64,000 nucleotides of DNA, taken from Subtercola boreus. GTDB taxonomy: Bacteria > Actinomycetota > Actinomycetes > Actinomycetales > Microbacteriaceae. The notes below the pieces were generated by a model. That model was given only the letters and a program-made list of their open reading frames with translations. It ran no database searches and was not told where the DNA came from. Position 1 is the stretch's first letter. Each line of letters opens with the position of its first letter. Below are positions 8,921-16,856 of this stretch, in pieces. The stretch lies in assembly GCF_006716115.1 (NCBI RefSeq), contig NZ_VFOO01000001.1, forward strand, positions 1,798,001 through 1,862,000. Reading direction: 5' to 3'. Position numbers and translations under genes: made by a program.

Positions 8921-9529
8921 ATGACTGCGAACCGCAACCGTCGACGCCCGATCATCCGGCCCGTGTTCCACCACACGACCTTCGCAACACTGAAGCTCGA
9001 CGAGATGGTCGACTTCTATGAAGCCATCGCCGGACTCGAGCCGGTCTACCACGGCTCGGAGGGCGCCTGGCTCACCAACGACGAGGCCAACCACCGGATC
9101 GCCCTGCTCGCGCTTCCCGACCTCAAGGAAGCCATCGACAAGGGACACACCGTCGGCCTCCACCACACCGCCTTCGAGTACGGCGACTTCCACGTCTGGC
9201 TCGACAACTACGAGCGGCTTGCGGAACGTGACATCCGGCCCTTCGTCTGCCTCGACCACGGTATGACGATGTCGATGTACTACCAGGACCCCGAAGGCAA
9301 CGGGGTGGAGATCCAGTTCGACACCTTCGGCAGCTGGAACAAATCGAAAGAGTGGATGTGGGAGTCGGAGGAGTTCAGCCTGAACCCCGTGGGAAGGTTC
9401 TTCGATCCCGACCAGATCGTGGCTGCGCGCAGAGAGGGTCTCGAGGGTGAGGAGATCCATCGCCGCGCACGAAACGACGAGTACGTTCCCGCCGTGATCC
9501 CGGAGGTTCACCTTCCCGACCTCTGGTAG
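8921..9529 (+). CDS. VOC-family extradiol-type dioxygenase (module A)
   Basis: 202-residue vicinal-oxygen-chelate protein resembling one-domain type I extradiol ring-cleavage dioxygenases. Candidate metal ligands are H18 (FHHTTF), H82 (LHHTAFEY) and E130 (GNGVEIQFD), the His-His-Glu set used for Fe(II)/Mn(II). It would open a catechol-like ring next to the hydroxyl pair. ATG at 8921 follows a strong AAGGAGG at 8907-8913; an in-frame extension to 8834 has no ribosome site. An FAH enzyme follows 61 bp downstream. A close paralogue lies at 22978-23592 with the same LTNDEANHRIA block. Confidence 0.87.
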   Translation: MTANRNRRRPIIRPVFHHTTFATLKLDEMVDFYEAIAGLEPVYHGSEGAWLTNDEANHRIALLALPDLKEAIDKGHTVGLHHTAFEYGDFHVWLDNYERLAERDIRPFVCLDHGMTMSMYYQDPEGNGVEIQFDTFGSWNKSKEWMWESEEFSLNPVGRFFDPDQIVAARREGLEGEEIHRRARNDEYVPAVIPEVHLPDLW

Positions 9530-9590
9530 CCGAAACCCTCCGGTCGCCGAACCCAGCCCAGCAGACCAACCGATCCAGAAAGCAGCAATC

Positions 9591-10457
9591 GTGCGCATCG
9601 CAAATCTCTCCGGCCGCCTCGTCATCGTCGAGGGCGACCACGCCCTCGACGTCGAGCGAGCAAGTTCCGGAGCATTCTCCTCCGACCCGCAGGGCGTCTA
9701 CGCCCGCTGGGAGGAGTTCGTCGGCTGGGCGACGTCGCAGGATGCCTCGTCGGGCGAGCCTTTCGAGGCCTCGGCACTCGGCGCGGCCATTCCGCGGCCG
9801 GCCCAGGTGTTCGCCATCGGCCTCAACTACGCCTCCCACGCCGACGAATCGGGCTTCGAGGCACCGAAAGACCCGGTTGTCTTCACGAAGTTCGTCTCGA
9901 GCTTCGCCGGCCCCGACATCGACGTCGAGCTGCCCGGCGACACGGTCGACTGGGAGGCCGAACTCGTCGCGGTCATCGGAACGGGCGGAACCGACATCTC
10001 CGAAGACGACGCGTGGAGTCACATCGCCGGCTTGTCGGTCGGACAGGACCTGAGCGATCGCACGGTGCAGTTCTGGGGCCACCCGCCGCAGTTCAGCCTC
10101 GGAAAATCCCGAACGGGTTTCTCGCCAGTCGGGCCCAGCGTCGTCACACTCGACGAGATCGACACGCTCGCCGACCGAAGCGACCTGTCGGTTCGGTGCA
10201 CCCTGACCCGCGCCGACGGCTCGACCGAGGTTCTGCAGAACGGCAGAACCCGCGACATGATCTTCTCGATTCCGACGCTGGTCGCCCGGCTCTCAGCGGT
10301 GCTCGAGCTGCTGCCGGGAGACGTGATCTTCACCGGCACCCCGGCCGGAGTCGGTCACGGGCGGACGCCGCGCCTGTACCTCCGGGCCGGCGACGTGCTG
10401 ACCACGGAGATCGAGGCCGTCGGCACGATCGTCCAACGCTTCGCTGGCCGCCCCTGA
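9591..10457 (+). CDS. fumarylacetoacetate hydrolase (FAH) family protein (module A)
   Basis: 288-residue FAH-fold enzyme. The divalent-metal set is visible as E122 and E124 in DWEAELVAVIG and D153 in GQDLSDR; IFTGTPAGVG near the C-terminus is a family hallmark. Such enzymes cleave acylpyruvates or isomerise/decarboxylate oxo-dienoate products of ring cleavage, which fits the dioxygenase directly upstream. The start is GTG at 9591. The stop codon's last base begins the closing stem of the structured element at 10457-10566. Paralogous to the FAH gene at 17864-18712. Confidence 0.9.
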   Translation: MRIANLSGRLVIVEGDHALDVERASSGAFSSDPQGVYARWEEFVGWATSQDASSGEPFEASALGAAIPRPAQVFAIGLNYASHADESGFEAPKDPVVFTKFVSSFAGPDIDVELPGDTVDWEAELVAVIGTGGTDISEDDAWSHIAGLSVGQDLSDRTVQFWGHPPQFSLGKSRTGFSPVGPSVVTLDEIDTLADRSDLSVRCTLTRADGSTEVLQNGRTRDMIFSIPTLVARLSAVLELLPGDVIFTGTPAGVGHGRTPRLYLRAGDVLTTEIEAVGTIVQRFAGRP

Positions 10458-10566
10458 CCGACTGGCAGGCACCCTCGTCTTGTGCCAGGTCGCCAATCGT
10501 GCGGTCGCACCTTGGATCCAGCGCCCTAGCGCGAAACCTGCCGCACCGCGGAGAGTCGGTAACGCC
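10457..10566 (+). ncRNA. candidate structured leader RNA, copy A (possible riboswitch, class unknown)
   Basis: Intergenic element before the amidohydrolase at 10620. Bases 10477-10566 align without gaps to 22280-22369 (copy B), 69 of 90 identical by hand count. Invariant blocks include GTCTTGTGCCAG, TCGCCAATC, CTTGG, GCGCCCTAGCGC and AGAGTCGGT. GCGC-CCTA-GCGC is an invariant hairpin, CCAA and TTGG enclose a second hairpin (GTGC-GGTC-GCAC), and CCGC-ACC-GCGG gives a third. ACCGACT (10457-10463) pairs with AGTCGGT (10554-10560) to close the whole element. I match it to no riboswitch class I know. A protein-binding DNA element is the alternative. Confidence 0.55.
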
Positions 10567-10591
10567 GCCTCATCGAACTGTGTCGAGGCGG
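10565..10591 (+). other. hairpin downstream of leader element A (possible expression platform)
   Basis: CCGCCTC (10565-10571) pairs with GAGGCGG (10585-10591), with two extra pairs across a small bulge and a short loop. The 5' arm shares its first bases with the conserved ACGCC end of the leader element, so the two folds could compete. No T-tract follows, so it is not an obvious intrinsic terminator. The GTG start of the next gene is 28 bp further on. Confidence 0.35.
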
Positions 10592-10619
10592 AGATCCTGT
10601 CATCGAAACGAGGCCGCGT

Positions 10620-11615
10620 GTGAAGATCATCACTCTCGAAGAACACTTTCTGAATCTCGACATCGCTCGGGCGAGTGCGGCCAACTCGGCAGAGCTGACG
10701 CCATGGTTCACCGAAGCGTTCGATTCGGCTCTCGGCGCACCACACTCGCCGAGTGCCGAGGTGCTGCTCGACGTGGATGCCGCGCGCATCGCCGACATGG
10801 ATGCCAACGGCATCACGACCCAGGTGCTCTCTGTTCTCACAGCCCAGCTCCTGCCCGCCGACGTGGCCGTCGACCTGGTGAAGGGGTCGAATGACTGGCT
10901 GGCTGGCACAGTGAACCGGCATCCGGGCCGCTATGCCGGTTTCGCCGCACTGCCCACCATTGTTCCCGAAGCCGCGGCCGACGAGCTCGAGCGCGCGGTC
11001 ACCGAGCTCGGGTTCGTGGGCACCATGATCAACGGTCGCACCGAGGACCTCTTTCTCGACGATCCGCGATTCGACCCGATCCTCGAGCGGGCGGCGCAAC
11101 TCGGGACGCCGATCTACCTGCACCCCGCCGCGCCGCCGCTTGCGACCACGGAGTCGAACTACGCGGGTCTCGGAAACCTGGTCACGACACGGTTCCAGAC
11201 CGTCGCCTGGGGTTGGCACCAGGAAACCGCCGTGCACTTCCTGCATCTTGTTCTGTCGGGAACTTTCGACCGGTGCCCGAAGCTGCAGTTCATTCTCGGG
11301 CACTGGGGGGAGATGATTCCGTTCTTCCTCGAACGTCTCGACGAAGCAATGCCGAAGAAGACCACAGGGCTCGACCGGACGATGAGCGAGTACGTGCGCG
11401 AGAACATGCACATCACGCCGAGCGGCATGTTCTCTCAGGCGCAGCTCCGATTCTGCATCGACCTCGTCGGGGTGGATCGGATCATGTATGCCGTCGACTA
11501 CCCGTTCGTCTCGCAACGCGGTGCCGCCGATTTCCTCGAGCAGGCCGACCTCTCGGTCGACGACAGGGAGAAGATCGCGCACCGAAATGCCGAGACACTG
11601 CTGGGCCTGACCTGA
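10620..11615 (+). CDS. amidohydrolase-2 family protein, decarboxylase-like (paralogue)
   Basis: 331-residue metal-dependent TIM-barrel protein. It shares the ITLEEHF start (E7-x-H9), the IYLHPAAPP barrel His, ILGHWGEMIPF and the late AVDYPF Asp with the protein at 5382-6335, and with ACMSD/gamma-resorcylate decarboxylases. Start is GTG at 10620 with ACGAGG upstream. It follows the dioxygenase-FAH pair but is separated by a 162-bp gap holding a structured element, so it may be separately controlled. Convergent with the amidohydrolase at 11646. Whether it decarboxylates or hydrolyses is not decided by the sequence. Confidence 0.86.
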   Translation: MKIITLEEHFLNLDIARASAANSAELTPWFTEAFDSALGAPHSPSAEVLLDVDAARIADMDANGITTQVLSVLTAQLLPADVAVDLVKGSNDWLAGTVNRHPGRYAGFAALPTIVPEAAADELERAVTELGFVGTMINGRTEDLFLDDPRFDPILERAAQLGTPIYLHPAAPPLATTESNYAGLGNLVTTRFQTVAWGWHQETAVHFLHLVLSGTFDRCPKLQFILGHWGEMIPFFLERLDEAMPKKTTGLDRTMSEYVRENMHITPSGMFSQAQLRFCIDLVGVDRIMYAVDYPFVSQRGAADFLEQADLSVDDREKIAHRNAETLLGLT

Positions 11616-11645
11616 CTCCCCCTTATCAGCCGGGCAGCCCGCCGA

Positions 11646-12722
11646 TCACGGGACGCGCTTCCCGGCGAGCCAGACACCGCTGATGTCTCCGATGTCAGCG
11701 ATGTTCGTGGTGGGGTCGCCGTGCACGAGCAGGAGGTCAGCGACGCTGCCCGGGCGAATCACGCCGCGACCCTCGAAACCGAACAGTTCTGCGCTACGCG
11801 AAGTGGCTGCGCGCAGAGCTTCGGTGGGGCTGAGGCCGGCATTGACCAGAAGAGCGAGTTCGTCGCGGGCGCCTGAGCTGTGGGCGACGGCTGCCGGAGC
11901 TCCCGGCGCGCTGTTCGCGTCGCTTCCGACGACGATGGTCGCGCCTGCTTCGTGAATCGCCGTGACGAAGGCCTTCGCGTTGCCATAGGCCGGCGGAACG
12001 GCCCGTCGCTCTGCGGTGGTCCGCATCATGATGAGGGTCGGCACCACAACGATCCCGTCGCGCACGATCCGCGCAATCGTTTCACCACCCACGGCCCCGT
12101 CGAGCGGTGCGTGGGTGAGAATGTCGACGCCGATCTCGACCGCCAGGTCGATTGCACCGACAGAACTCGCGTGGGCGATCGCGCGAAGGCCGGCCGCGTG
12201 GGCGGCCTCCACCGCCGCGCGCGCAGCGTCGGGCTCCGGGCCTCCGCGTCCCTCTGCCTCGAGCACGAGTTTGATGTAGTCCACTCCCTGTGCGACACGA
12301 GCCGCAACCACTCGTCGCGCGGCCTCGGGTGAGTCGATGACGGCTTCGCCGAGACCGGGCATGTGCGAGTGTGGCCCCGCCGGCCCGATCAGGGGTGCCC
12401 CGGGCGTGGTGAACTGCAGGCCACCGCTCACGGAACGGAGTTGTTCGACGTGCTCGGGCGGCCAGCTGGCCATGTCTGCCGCACTGGTGACTCCCCCAGC
12501 GAGCAGCGCGGGAAAGTCGGCCGGCTGCAGAAAGTGCACGTGACCGTCGATCAGTCCGGGTGCCAGTGTTCGGCCCGTGGCTTCGACGACGTCGCCGAGG
12601 GGAGCGACCGAACCCGCCGCATCCACAGAAACGACGGCAGCGTCTTCGATGCGAACGTCGTAGCGTCCCGGCAACAGCTCGAGACCGTCGAACAGAGCGG
12701 CGTCGGTGATCGTGAAGCTCAT
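11646..12722 (-). CDS. amidohydrolase-1 family protein (imidazolonepropionase/prolidase-like)
   Basis: 358-residue amidohydrolase superfamily protein with a binuclear-type metal site: H61-x-H63 in GLIDGHVHF, a Lys in DYIKLVLEA (candidate carboxylated ligand near 160), His in AIAHASS and LTHAPLD, and the late Asp in VVGSDANS. The C-terminal RPGSVADLLLVHGDP stretch closes the composite beta domain. Relatives hydrolyse cyclic amides, dipeptides or organophosphates; the substrate here is unknown. Its ATG overlaps the stop of the SnoaL-like gene as ATGA. The pair is divergent from a LysR gene and probably under its control. Confidence 0.87.
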   Translation of the reverse strand: MSFTITDAALFDGLELLPGRYDVRIEDAAVVSVDAAGSVAPLGDVVEATGRTLAPGLIDGHVHFLQPADFPALLAGGVTSAADMASWPPEHVEQLRSVSGGLQFTTPGAPLIGPAGPHSHMPGLGEAVIDSPEAARRVVAARVAQGVDYIKLVLEAEGRGGPEPDAARAAVEAAHAAGLRAIAHASSVGAIDLAVEIGVDILTHAPLDGAVGGETIARIVRDGIVVVPTLIMMRTTAERRAVPPAYGNAKAFVTAIHEAGATIVVGSDANSAPGAPAAVAHSSGARDELALLVNAGLSPTEALRAATSRSAELFGFEGRGVIRPGSVADLLLVHGDPTTNIADIGDISGVWLAGKRVP

Positions 12723-13309
12723 GCGTGTTCCTCCGTCAGCCACGCGGTGGCGGCGACTTTCATCTCGCGCTCGGCAGCGCTGCCCTGTGTCGCAAATGTA
12801 CCTGTCACGGGAAATCCGCCGTGGTGGAGGATGTATGCGAGCGCGGCGTATTCGATCGGATGCGCCGCGACCAGCTCCGCGTCGATGCGCACCGGTCCGG
12901 CGGGAAACGTGAACGATGCAAAATCGTAGATGCTCCGACGGTCGGCGATGCGCCACTGGCCGTTCTCCTTCTCGAGCCGGTCGACGAACCGCGAATGGGT
13001 CTGCGAGCCGAGCGTGAGCGACGCGCTCTCGGCGACGATGATCGCGTTGGTCTCGCTGAGCGCCCGTCGGCCGTCTTCGGAGAAGCGGATGACCGGCGAA
13101 GCGATCAGGTGTTTGGTTCTGATGTCGGATGAACCCATGCGCTCGGACGCGTCGACGAAGTCTGACGCCGATCCGCGGAACCAGGTGATCTCGATCCGGG
13201 CCGCCGGGGTGAAGAGGTCTCGAAGCTGGTTCCACTCGCCGAGATCACGGCGGATCCAGCCTGACATGAGATCAGCGATCGCTTGTCTGTCATTCGTGCT
13301 TTCGTTCAT
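12719..13309 (-). CDS. SnoaL-like / nuclear transport factor 2 family protein
   Basis: 196-residue alpha+beta cone-fold protein of the SnoaL_4 type: DRQAIADLMSGWIRRDL, LFTPAARIEITWFRGSASDF and the RFVDRLEKENGQWRIADRRSIYDF strand region are typical. Members act as small hydrolases, isomerases or dehydratases, or only bind ligands; no specific reaction can be given. ATG at 13307-13309 has GGAG 7 bp upstream; an alternative ATG lies at 13330. Translationally coupled to the amidohydrolase downstream and divergent from the LysR gene, which suggests one small inducible catabolic unit. Confidence 0.8.
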   Translation of the reverse strand: MNESTNDRQAIADLMSGWIRRDLGEWNQLRDLFTPAARIEITWFRGSASDFVDASERMGSSDIRTKHLIASPVIRFSEDGRRALSETNAIIVAESASLTLGSQTHSRFVDRLEKENGQWRIADRRSIYDFASFTFPAGPVRIDAELVAAHPIEYAALAYILHHGGFPVTGTFATQGSAAEREMKVAATAWLTEEHA

Positions 13310-13348
13310 GACTCCAGCATGCTCGGCCATCGCATATCGGTCCAGTCG

Positions 13349-13363
13349 ATTGATACGATGAAT
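13349..13363. promoter_or_regulatory. candidate LysR-type operator (T-N11-A)
   Basis: ATTGATACGATGAAT contains T-N11-A with ATT/AAT arms, centred 30-40 bp upstream of both divergent start codons (13309 minus, 13394 plus). This is the usual placement of a LysR-family recognition site that controls its own gene and the divergent target. Confidence 0.45.
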
Positions 13364-13393
13364 ACATCGGCCAGAACGATGGGAGACCAGCAC

Positions 13394-14260
13394 ATGGAGC
13401 TGCGACACTTGCGCTACTTCATTGCAGTGGCCGAGGAGCAGAACTTCGGGCGCGCGGCTTCCCGGCTCTTCATCAGCCAGTCCACCCTGAGCGAGCAGAT
13501 CCGGTCGCTCGAGAACGAGGTCGGAGGCCCGCTGCTGCTTCGCACCAGTCGGCGAGTGGAGTTGACCGAGGTCGGCGATCTGCTGCTGCCGGAGGCCCGT
13601 CGGGCGCTTGCACAGACCGATCACGCCCTGCAGACCGTGCGCGCATCGCTGGCCGGCGATCTCGGATCGATCAGAGTCGGATTCTCGGGCGTCGCCGCCC
13701 TCGGGGGGCTTCTTGGCGGCGATCTCCGCACCTTCCGGATGGCACACCCGCTGGTGGAGATCTCACTGCTCGAGGCCGCGCCCGCTGTTCTCTCCGACCA
13801 CCTCGTCGCGGGTGTGATCGACGTCGCCTATTCCCCGGATCTGGGCGACGTCGAGGGTATCGTCGCCCGGAGCGCAACGAGGATCAGCCCGATCGTCGCC
13901 GTGCCCCACGATCATCCCTTCGCCGGCGCAGAGTCGGTGAGTCTCGCCGACCTCGTCGACCAACCCCTGATCGCGTTCGCCTCGGAGCATGACGCGTGGG
14001 CGGTCGACCTGCTGGCCGAGGTGTCGCCCGAGCGCCTCCGCTCAGCGTCGAGCACTCTCGGCGTGCTCGCGCTCGTCTCGGCCGGTTCCGGCGTAGCGGT
14101 GGTCCCGAGCGTGCTCGAGTGCGTGGCGATGCCGGGTGTCGCCTACGCGCCGCTCACGGGTGCGGCCCTGATCGCCCTCGTGATTGCGAGTCGAAGCGGG
14201 GAGACGGCCGGAACGGTGCGTGAACTGCTGCGAATCAGCGCAGAACGATCAGCAGGCTGA
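13394..14260 (+). CDS. LysR-family transcriptional regulator
   Basis: 288-residue LTTR. The N-terminal winged HTH is plain (LRYFIAVAEEQNFGRAASRLFISQSTLSEQIRSLE..., residues 5-60) and the substrate-binding domain covers about 90-285. ATG at 13394 has GGGAG 8 bp upstream; further in-frame ATGs exist at 13379 and earlier but without better ribosome sites. It is divergent from the SnoaL-amidohydrolase pair with a T-N11-A box between, and ends 20 bp from the converging E1 gene. An aromatic or carboxylate inducer would be usual for the family. Confidence 0.92.
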   Translation: MELRHLRYFIAVAEEQNFGRAASRLFISQSTLSEQIRSLENEVGGPLLLRTSRRVELTEVGDLLLPEARRALAQTDHALQTVRASLAGDLGSIRVGFSGVAALGGLLGGDLRTFRMAHPLVEISLLEAAPAVLSDHLVAGVIDVAYSPDLGDVEGIVARSATRISPIVAVPHDHPFAGAESVSLADLVDQPLIAFASEHDAWAVDLLAEVSPERLRSASSTLGVLALVSAGSGVAVVPSVLECVAMPGVAYAPLTGAALIALVIASRSGETAGTVRELLRISAERSAG

Positions 14261-14280
14261 GTCGACCGGAGTGGCGCCGT

Positions 14281-16716
14281 TCACGCGATCACATCGAGCG
14301 TTGCGCGGATGATGCTGTCGACGTCGATGCCGTGGTACCTGTAGACGTCGGTCACGTCACCCGCCTGCCCGAAGTGGCTCACGCCGAGGTTGCGCATGGG
14401 CACCCTGTTGATGCCGCCGAGAAAAGCGAGGGTGTGCGGATGCCCGTCGAGCACCGTCACCATCGGGGCGGCCTTCTCGCGAGGGAACAGCACGTCGAGG
14501 ATCCATGTCTCGGCATGCTGCTCCTGCCCCTTTCTGCCCTGCAGCGCCTCGTAGAGCAGGCCGGGGCTGGTGAGGCAGACCACCTCGGCCCGGATGCCCT
14601 GCGCGAGCAGGCGGTCAGCGGCGGCCAGGGCATCCGGAACCATCGCCCCCATCGTGACGATGGTGGCATCCGGATGCTCGGCGGAACGCAGCACATACCC
14701 GCCGGCCACGACCTGCCGACGCCGACGTTCGCGAGCCGCCGGGTCTTCGGGCACTCCAGCCAGCTGCTGGTCGACCGGCTTGGTCGAGAGTCTCAGATAG
14801 GCGGAGGTACCGTCCGGCCGGCCGAGGCGGCCGAGGCTCGCCAGCAACGTCCATTCGGCGTCGATGGCGAAAGCAGGTTCGTAGCTGATGCAGCCCGGCT
14901 GCTCGATGCCGATCGACGGGGTCTTGATCGACTGGTGTGCCCCGCCCTCCGGGGCGAGGGTCACCCCCGAGGGTGTGCCGACCAGAATCGACTGGCCACC
15001 GGCGTAGATACCGTACGACCACGGTTCGAGAGCACGCTCGACGAACGGGTCGTAGAGCACGCCGATGGGGAACAGCGGCTGGCTCCAGCGACTCCAGGTG
15101 GCGCCCAGCTCGCCGAGCAGGCTCACCAGGTTCACCTCGGCGATACCCAGCTCGATGTGCTGGCCCGTCGGCTTCTCGCGCCAGTGCATGATCGTCTCAT
15201 CGTCGTCGCTGAACCAGTCCTGGCGCTCGTTCACGCTCCACACGCCGACCTTGTTCAGCCAGCCCGCGAGGTTCGTACTCGACGAGACGTCGGGGCTGAC
15301 GGTGACGACGGCGGCTGCAGCGGCCGGCGCCGCGCGCGTCAGGTCGAGCAGCGCGCGCCCGAGGGCGGCCTGCGTCGTCGCAGTGCCCGACGGGGTGCGG
15401 CCGAAATCGGTCGGCACGGCCGGCGGCTCCACGATCGGGTAGGGCTCGCGCTCGAGGCGGGCAGCGGTCTGCGCGCAGAGGCGACCCGCGGCAGAGACCG
15501 GATCGAACCGGGCGAAGGGCGAATCCGGATTCTCGCCGAGTTCAGCGCCGAGCGTGTTGAACTGGTCGACTGTCAGCAGCGAGGAGTGGTTCTGCGGGTG
15601 GCCTTCGGTGGGCAGACGGTTGCCCTTGATCGTGTACGCGATGATCACGGTCGGGCGGGTGTCGTCGATCTGCCCGTAGGCCGCGCGCAGCGACTCGAGG
15701 TCGTGGCCCCCGAGGTTGCGGATGGCGCGCAGGAGGGTGTCGTCGTCGAGCGTGCCGATCAGCGCGGCGATGGTGCCCCCGTCGTCGCCCGCGCCGGGCA
15801 GTCGGTCGCGCACCTGCTCGGCCGTGCACCGCAGCAAGCGCTGGTATTCAGGGTTCGACATGTCGACGATGCGGCGGCGCAGCGCGTCTCCCCCGGGCCT
15901 GGCCATGATGCTCTCGAGCAGGTGACCGAATCGCACCGTGATCACCTGCCAGCCGGCCGCGTCGAACATCCGCTCGATCTTGCCGGCAGCGATGTTCGGC
16001 ACCACCCGGTCGAGAGACTGCCGGTTGAGGTCGACGATCCACACGATCTCGCCCAGTTCGGCGGTTCCCGAATCGAGTACCGCCTCCCACACGGCGCCTT
16101 CGTCGAGCTCAGCATCGCCGACCAGCGAATACTGCCTGCCCATGCTCGGCGTGCCGCTGACCTTGCCCGCGTAGCGCCGCGACACCGCACCCCAGATCGG
16201 GGCCGTGGCACCGATGCCGACAGAGCCCGTCGAGTAGTCGACGGGGTCGGGGTCCTTCGCGCGGCTCGGATAGCTCTGCAGGCCGCCGAACTCGCGGAGC
16301 GTGGTCAGGTACTTCTCGTCGAGACTGCCGAGCAGGTAGTTGATGCCGTGCAGGATCGGAGACGCATGCGGCTTGACCGAGACGCGGTCTTCGGCTCGCA
16401 GCTGCCCGAACCACAGTGAGGTCATGATGGTGGCCATCGACGCGCTCGAGGCCTGGTGCCCGCCGACCTTGATTCCGGATGCGTTCACGCGCACCCTGTT
16501 GGCGTGATGGATGATCGCGGTCGACAACCACAGCACCCGCTGCTCCACCTCGGCCAGGATGGCAAGGCCTTCGTCGGAGTACCGCGGGGCGAAGGCCGCC
16601 GCCGGGTCCTGCCCGAACGCGTCGACCGTGCGCACCGGCCCAGTGCCGGGCTGATCGTCGGCCGAGACCGGCTGATCGCTGATGCCGTGCTGCTCGGCGA
16701 GGGGGATCTGATTCAT
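14281..16716 (-). CDS. MdeB-like homodimeric 2-oxoacid dehydrogenase E1 (AceE homologue)
   Basis: 811-residue thiamin-diphosphate enzyme of the AceE/transketolase-like group, shorter than housekeeping AceE (about 890-920). The TPP motif runs GDAELDEGAVWEA to DLNRQS, and SVKPHASPILH and HPQNHSSLL are AceE-like blocks. It would decarboxylate a 2-oxo acid and acylate a lipoyl partner. This size class, with a divergent Lrp/AsnC gene, resembles MdeB beside MdeR in Pseudomonas, where 2-oxobutyrate from methionine is used; no methionine gamma-lyase gene is present here. The ATG at 16714-16716 was chosen because upstream codons run into the regulatory gap. No E2/E3 genes nearby. Confidence 0.85.
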   Translation of the reverse strand: MNQIPLAEQHGISDQPVSADDQPGTGPVRTVDAFGQDPAAAFAPRYSDEGLAILAEVEQRVLWLSTAIIHHANRVRVNASGIKVGGHQASSASMATIMTSLWFGQLRAEDRVSVKPHASPILHGINYLLGSLDEKYLTTLREFGGLQSYPSRAKDPDPVDYSTGSVGIGATAPIWGAVSRRYAGKVSGTPSMGRQYSLVGDAELDEGAVWEAVLDSGTAELGEIVWIVDLNRQSLDRVVPNIAAGKIERMFDAAGWQVITVRFGHLLESIMARPGGDALRRRIVDMSNPEYQRLLRCTAEQVRDRLPGAGDDGGTIAALIGTLDDDTLLRAIRNLGGHDLESLRAAYGQIDDTRPTVIIAYTIKGNRLPTEGHPQNHSSLLTVDQFNTLGAELGENPDSPFARFDPVSAAGRLCAQTAARLEREPYPIVEPPAVPTDFGRTPSGTATTQAALGRALLDLTRAAPAAAAAVVTVSPDVSSSTNLAGWLNKVGVWSVNERQDWFSDDDETIMHWREKPTGQHIELGIAEVNLVSLLGELGATWSRWSQPLFPIGVLYDPFVERALEPWSYGIYAGGQSILVGTPSGVTLAPEGGAHQSIKTPSIGIEQPGCISYEPAFAIDAEWTLLASLGRLGRPDGTSAYLRLSTKPVDQQLAGVPEDPAARERRRRQVVAGGYVLRSAEHPDATIVTMGAMVPDALAAADRLLAQGIRAEVVCLTSPGLLYEALQGRKGQEQHAETWILDVLFPREKAAPMVTVLDGHPHTLAFLGGINRVPMRNLGVSHFGQAGDVTDVYRYHGIDVDSIIRATLDVIA

Positions 16717-16802
16717 CGGTGAACATCCTTGTTGTGGTTCGCGTGCGCAAATCGTCGTCCAAGTCGACCACCAGAGCTTTGCCTGCGCAAGAGGCGTGTG
16801 CA

Positions 16803-16816
16803 ATGATGCGCATAAT
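16803..16816. promoter_or_regulatory. near-palindromic operator overlapping the -10 box of the Lrp/AsnC gene
   Basis: ATGATGCGCATAAT is symmetric at 12 of 14 positions about the central GCGC, and its right half contains CATAAT (16811-16816), a good -10 box for the Lrp gene. An autoregulatory Lrp/AsnC site that also serves the divergent E1 gene is likely. Confidence 0.5.
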
Positions 16817-16856
16817 GCTCAAATCGAATGCTCTGCACAGCCGCACAGGAGGCACA

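Noticed and set aside
10477-10566. Leader element as a known riboswitch (TPP, FMN, cobalamin, SAM, THF, ZTP, glycine)
   Set aside because: None of the conserved core strings of those classes that I know is present; the decision needs an Rfam search.
11616-11645. Terminator between the convergent amidohydrolase genes
   Set aside because: Only a short imperfect GC repeat and no T-tract on either strand.
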